From: Cecembia rubra
GTDB lineage: Bacteria > Bacteroidota > Bacteroidia > Cytophagales > Cyclobacteriaceae
Assembly: GCF_003014575.1 (NCBI RefSeq)
Contig: NZ_PYGF01000012.1
Coordinates: 1 to 64,000 of the forward strand
Direction: 5' to 3'
Length of the DNA: 64,000 nucleotides
Shown: piece by piece, positions 61,900 to 64,000 of the stretch
Layout: the number at the start of each line of letters is the position of its first letter
Numbering within the stretch: position 1 is the stretch's first letter
Notes under the pieces: model-generated
What the model was told of the DNA's origin: nothing
The model's database searches: none
The model's input: the letters and a program-made list of their open reading frames with translations, nothing else
Position numbers and translations under genes: made by a program

Positions 61900-63836
61900 A
61901 TCTACAACCCATGTTTTGCCATCATTTTCTTGATATGGGCAAACCCATTTTCAGCCATATCCCAGGGTTCTGAAAATTGTCTCCAAACCCCGATGGCATT
62001 GGCAAAGTCAGGGTCATTCCTTGTAAATCCTTCAATGGTAAGCCATCCCTGGTAATTGATTTCAGCTAAGGCTGCGAATGTTTCATCCCAGGGCACATGT
62101 CCCGAACCGGGTGTTCCCCTGTCGTTTTCGCTGATATGGAAATGGGCCAAACGGGGACCGATGCTTCTGATGGCATCACCCATTTTTTTTTCCTCCATAT
62201 TGGCATGATGGGTATCAAACATGGCTTTTACATTGGGGTGGTTGACTTTGCCCAATAAATGCCCCAATTGCTCCATGGTGTTGCATAGATAGCATTCGAA
62301 TCGGTTGAGGGCCTCTGGGGTCAGCAGGATTCCTGCCTGCGCCGCATAATCTCCTGCCTGATGGAGCATTTCGGCACTTCTTTCATACTCTGCTTCCTGT
62401 GGGGCAGCTTTAGAAAAAGTGGCAAAGGCAGAGTGAATGGGGCCGCATAAGACCTGCGAACCCAGATCATGTGAGCGGTCAATGGTCCATTTGATCTTTT
62501 CCAGCCCTTTTTGCCGAACAGCTGCATCAGCACTGATCAGGTTTTCTTCCGGACTTAAGACAGAGACCGTGGTAACTTCCAAACCAATTTCCCTGCAATA
62601 GTTTCCTATGTTTTTATAAGCTGCTTCATCGGGAGAGCCCACAAAAAATTCGGCCCCATCATATCCGATTTTTTTGAGTCTGTCCAGGATAGGTTTGAGC
62701 TCATCTGACATGTTGGCCGACCAGGCCAGGACATTGAATCCGATTTTGTTCATTGGTTATTTTGGTTTATTTGTTCATCATGAAGTATGGGCCTTAAACT
62801 CAATCTTTTGAATACCAAGGTTGTATTCTAGCGCAAGTCTTAAGTCTAGCGTCTAGCGTCTAGCGTCTTGTATCTATTTACTTGAAATCCTCCACCTTCA
62901 TTCCTTTTCTGAATGTTCCAAATCCAAACATGGATGGTTCGTATTTTCCTACAATAGAGACATTCATATCTGCTATAATTTTATCCGGCATATCGAGGGC
63001 CCAAAAAGCAGCATTGACGATCAATCTTCGCAGGTCTTCACTGACCAGGTCAACGGAAGCTCCCATAGTCGTGGTGAAGACTTTTCCTTTCTTTCCCCCT
63101 TCAATCTGGTAATCCTTGGTCCAGGCCATAGGCATAATGGATTTTTCCCAGTTGACTGGAGACTCGGGGTTCATTCCCGAAGTGGGCACGCCATAGATCA
63201 GTACTTCTGCATCTTTGGGGATGTTTTTCACAGTATATACGTCAGATGCAGCCCAAATGTCCTTCACCCCTCTAAGGATTGGGTGGTCCTGCTGCTGGGC
63301 AATCCCATCAATCAATGCCCTTGCTCCTTCTGTACCGTGGTCACCATGATGGGCCACCCAGGTTTCTCCGAGTATTTGTTGACCGAAACCGCCTTCCCAT
63401 CCTATTTCTGCATTCCTCCAATGGTATTTGGCAAAAGGACTGTTTTTGTTTTTTTCATAATGGAAAGCATGGGTAGCTGTCCGCATCCCTATAATAGGCT
63501 TCCCTGCCAATATGTAATTATGGAAATGTTGTGTTTGCTCATCGGGCAATTCCCTGAATCTGGTCAGTAGAATCATCAGATCTGCTTTTTCCAAATGTTC
63601 GAGACCAGGAATGTTATTTTGGTAAGAAGGCACAATATGGCCCGATTCAGGCTCTATAGGAAATAGCACGGTACAGGTAAATCCATAATGTTGGGCCAGC
63701 AATTTACCCAACATGGGCATGGCTTCTTCAGAACGGTATTCGTCGTCCCCGCTTACCAGTACGATGTGTCTGCCCTTTCCAGGCCCTTCTTTTCCTTCAA
63801 ATCTGAGCCAGGTTTTTCCATCCTGTGCTTGACAAG
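61900..63836. repeat. 1937-bp direct repeat, copy B (epimerase-ThuA module)
   Basis: Second copy of 26810-28746, same orientation, 35,090 bp to the right. Six substitutions separate the copies, three within the first ~310 bp and three within the last ~130 bp. Outside the borders the flanks have no similarity. Homologous recombination between the copies would delete the 33.2 kb between them plus one copy. Confidence 0.95.
61902..62753 (-). CDS. Ketose 3-epimerase-like TIM-barrel protein, copy B
   Basis: A 283-residue protein identical to that at 26812-27663 except residue 221, which is Pro here (HVPWDE) and Leu there. The metal ligands Glu147, Asp180, His206 and Glu241 are the same. Pro matches the usual pattern near the substrate loop of ketose 3-epimerases (P-G-x-G-x-x-P-W), so this is the more canonical copy. 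The other differences in the gene are synonymous (an Arg codon and a His codon). It is 124 bp after ThuA copy B and 61 bp before the sulfatase gene. Confidence 0.87.
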   Translation of the reverse strand: MNKIGFNVLAWSANMSDELKPILDRLKKIGYDGAEFFVGSPDEAAYKNIGNYCREIGLEVTTVSVLSPEENLISADAAVRQKGLEKIKWTIDRSHDLGSQVLCGPIHSAFATFSKAAPQEAEYERSAEMLHQAGDYAAQAGILLTPEALNRFECYLCNTMEQLGHLLGKVNHPNVKAMFDTHHANMEEKKMGDAIRSIGPRLAHFHISENDRGTPGSGHVPWDETFAALAEINYQGWLTIEGFTRNDPDFANAIGVWRQFSEPWDMAENGFAHIKKMMAKHGL

Positions 63837-63930
63837 CTATTTTAATGAAGAATTGAATTAAAATAAAAAAAAGCAAATAATGCCTATTTAAAATATTATT
63901 GTACCTAGAGGAAAAAGGTTTATTGGACAT
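62878..63930 (-). CDS. Secreted ThuA-domain protein, copy B
   Basis: A 350-residue protein whose part from CQAQDGKTW onward is identical to the ThuA protein at 27788-28825 (three synonymous differences). The N-terminus is unrelated: MSNKPFSSRYNNILNRHYLL then FFILIQFFIKIACQAQ, still a plausible signal peptide, with the junction at the same Cys. The gene heads a minus-strand series with epimerase B and the sulfatase. The nearest upstream sequence in the window (63931-64000) is AT-rich, without an exact promoter box. Function is as for copy A: a ThuA fold acting outside the cytoplasm, substrate unknown. Confidence 0.88.
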   Translation of the reverse strand: MSNKPFSSRYNNILNRHYLLFFILIQFFIKIACQAQDGKTWLRFEGKEGPGKGRHIVLVSGDDEYRSEEAMPMLGKLLAQHYGFTCTVLFPIEPESGHIVPSYQNNIPGLEHLEKADLMILLTRFRELPDEQTQHFHNYILAGKPIIGMRTATHAFHYEKNKNSPFAKYHWRNAEIGWEGGFGQQILGETWVAHHGDHGTEGARALIDGIAQQQDHPILRGVKDIWAASDVYTVKNIPKDAEVLIYGVPTSGMNPESPVNWEKSIMPMAWTKDYQIEGGKKGKVFTTTMGASVDLVSEDLRRLIVNAAFWALDMPDKIIADMNVSIVGKYEPSMFGFGTFRKGMKVEDFK

Positions 63931-64000
63931 TGATTTTAAGGTTAAGATGAGAAATTAGATTAATTACTTATTCAAAATATACCTTGAAAACCTATTTGAT

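Overview
The window looks like a chromosomal stretch of a Bacteroidota bacterium, most likely a Cyclobacteriaceae-type member of the Cytophagales. The reasons are a SusC/SusD pair, Bacteroidota-type promoter boxes (TAnnTTTG), lipoprotein signal peptides, a GntR/LacI-like hybrid regulator, short dispersed palindromes, and many 'Planctomycete-type' (PVC-type) cytochrome/propeller proteins. Genus cannot be fixed from this sequence alone. No rRNA, tRNA, CRISPR array, insertion sequence with a transposase, or replication origin was recognised.

Layout. (1) 0.15-3.2 kb: an AT-rich pair, an unknown protein and a C39-peptidase ABC exporter of the bacteriocin type. (2) 3.3-9.8 kb: an L-rhamnose catabolic cluster (kinase, isomerase, bifunctional aldolase/dehydrogenase) with a divergent GntR-family regulator; a five-copy ~49-bp repeat block sits between the aldolase and isomerase genes. 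(3) 9.9-10.7 kb: a BrnT/BrnA toxin-antitoxin pair, a terminator-like hairpin and a 176-bp MITE-like palindromic element. (4) 10.7-23.1 kb, all minus strand: Gfo/Idh/MocA oxidoreductase, TIM-barrel isomerase, mannose-6-phosphate-isomerase-like cupin, DUF4432, DUF1080, a PVC-type propeller-cytochrome lipoprotein, DUF1501 and a DUF1549/DUF1553 cytochrome protein. (5) 23.5-28.8 kb: a 1055-residue SGNH/propeller/HEAT/cytochrome protein, then a ketose 3-epimerase and a ThuA protein on the minus strand. (6) 29-35 kb: an MFS sugar porter, an NCS1 permease, ribulokinase and ribulose-5-phosphate 4-epimerase (araB, araD). (7) 35.3-48.9 kb: a GH101-like secreted protein, SusC/SusD with an accessory lipoprotein, an unrecognised secreted protein, a DUF6797 cytochrome-propeller protein and a TauE/SafE permease. 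(8) 49.2-58.5 kb: secreted M24 and M1 peptidases, L-serine dehydratase, an AraC regulator, a decayed dipeptidyl peptidase IV gene, a DapA-family enzyme and a cytosolic Xaa-Pro peptidase. (9) 58.5-64 kb: TIM-barrel isomerase, alpha/beta hydrolase, sulfatase, and a second copy of the epimerase-ThuA module.

How the genes may work together. The rhamnose and arabinose genes are standard cytoplasmic pentose/deoxyhexose routes. Around them lies an apparently oxidative carbohydrate system: three different proteins fuse a sugar-dehydrogenase-like beta-propeller to a c-type cytochrome, next to families linked to 3-keto-sugar chemistry (DUF1080, ThuA, Gfo/Idh/MocA, TIM-barrel epimerases). I infer envelope oxidation of glycosides followed by cleavage and isomerisation. 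The 49-58 kb block reads as use of proline-rich peptides. The most striking DNA-level feature is a 1937-bp direct repeat (26810-28746 and 61900-63836), about 99.7% identical, with only six differences, all near its ends and only one changing an amino acid.
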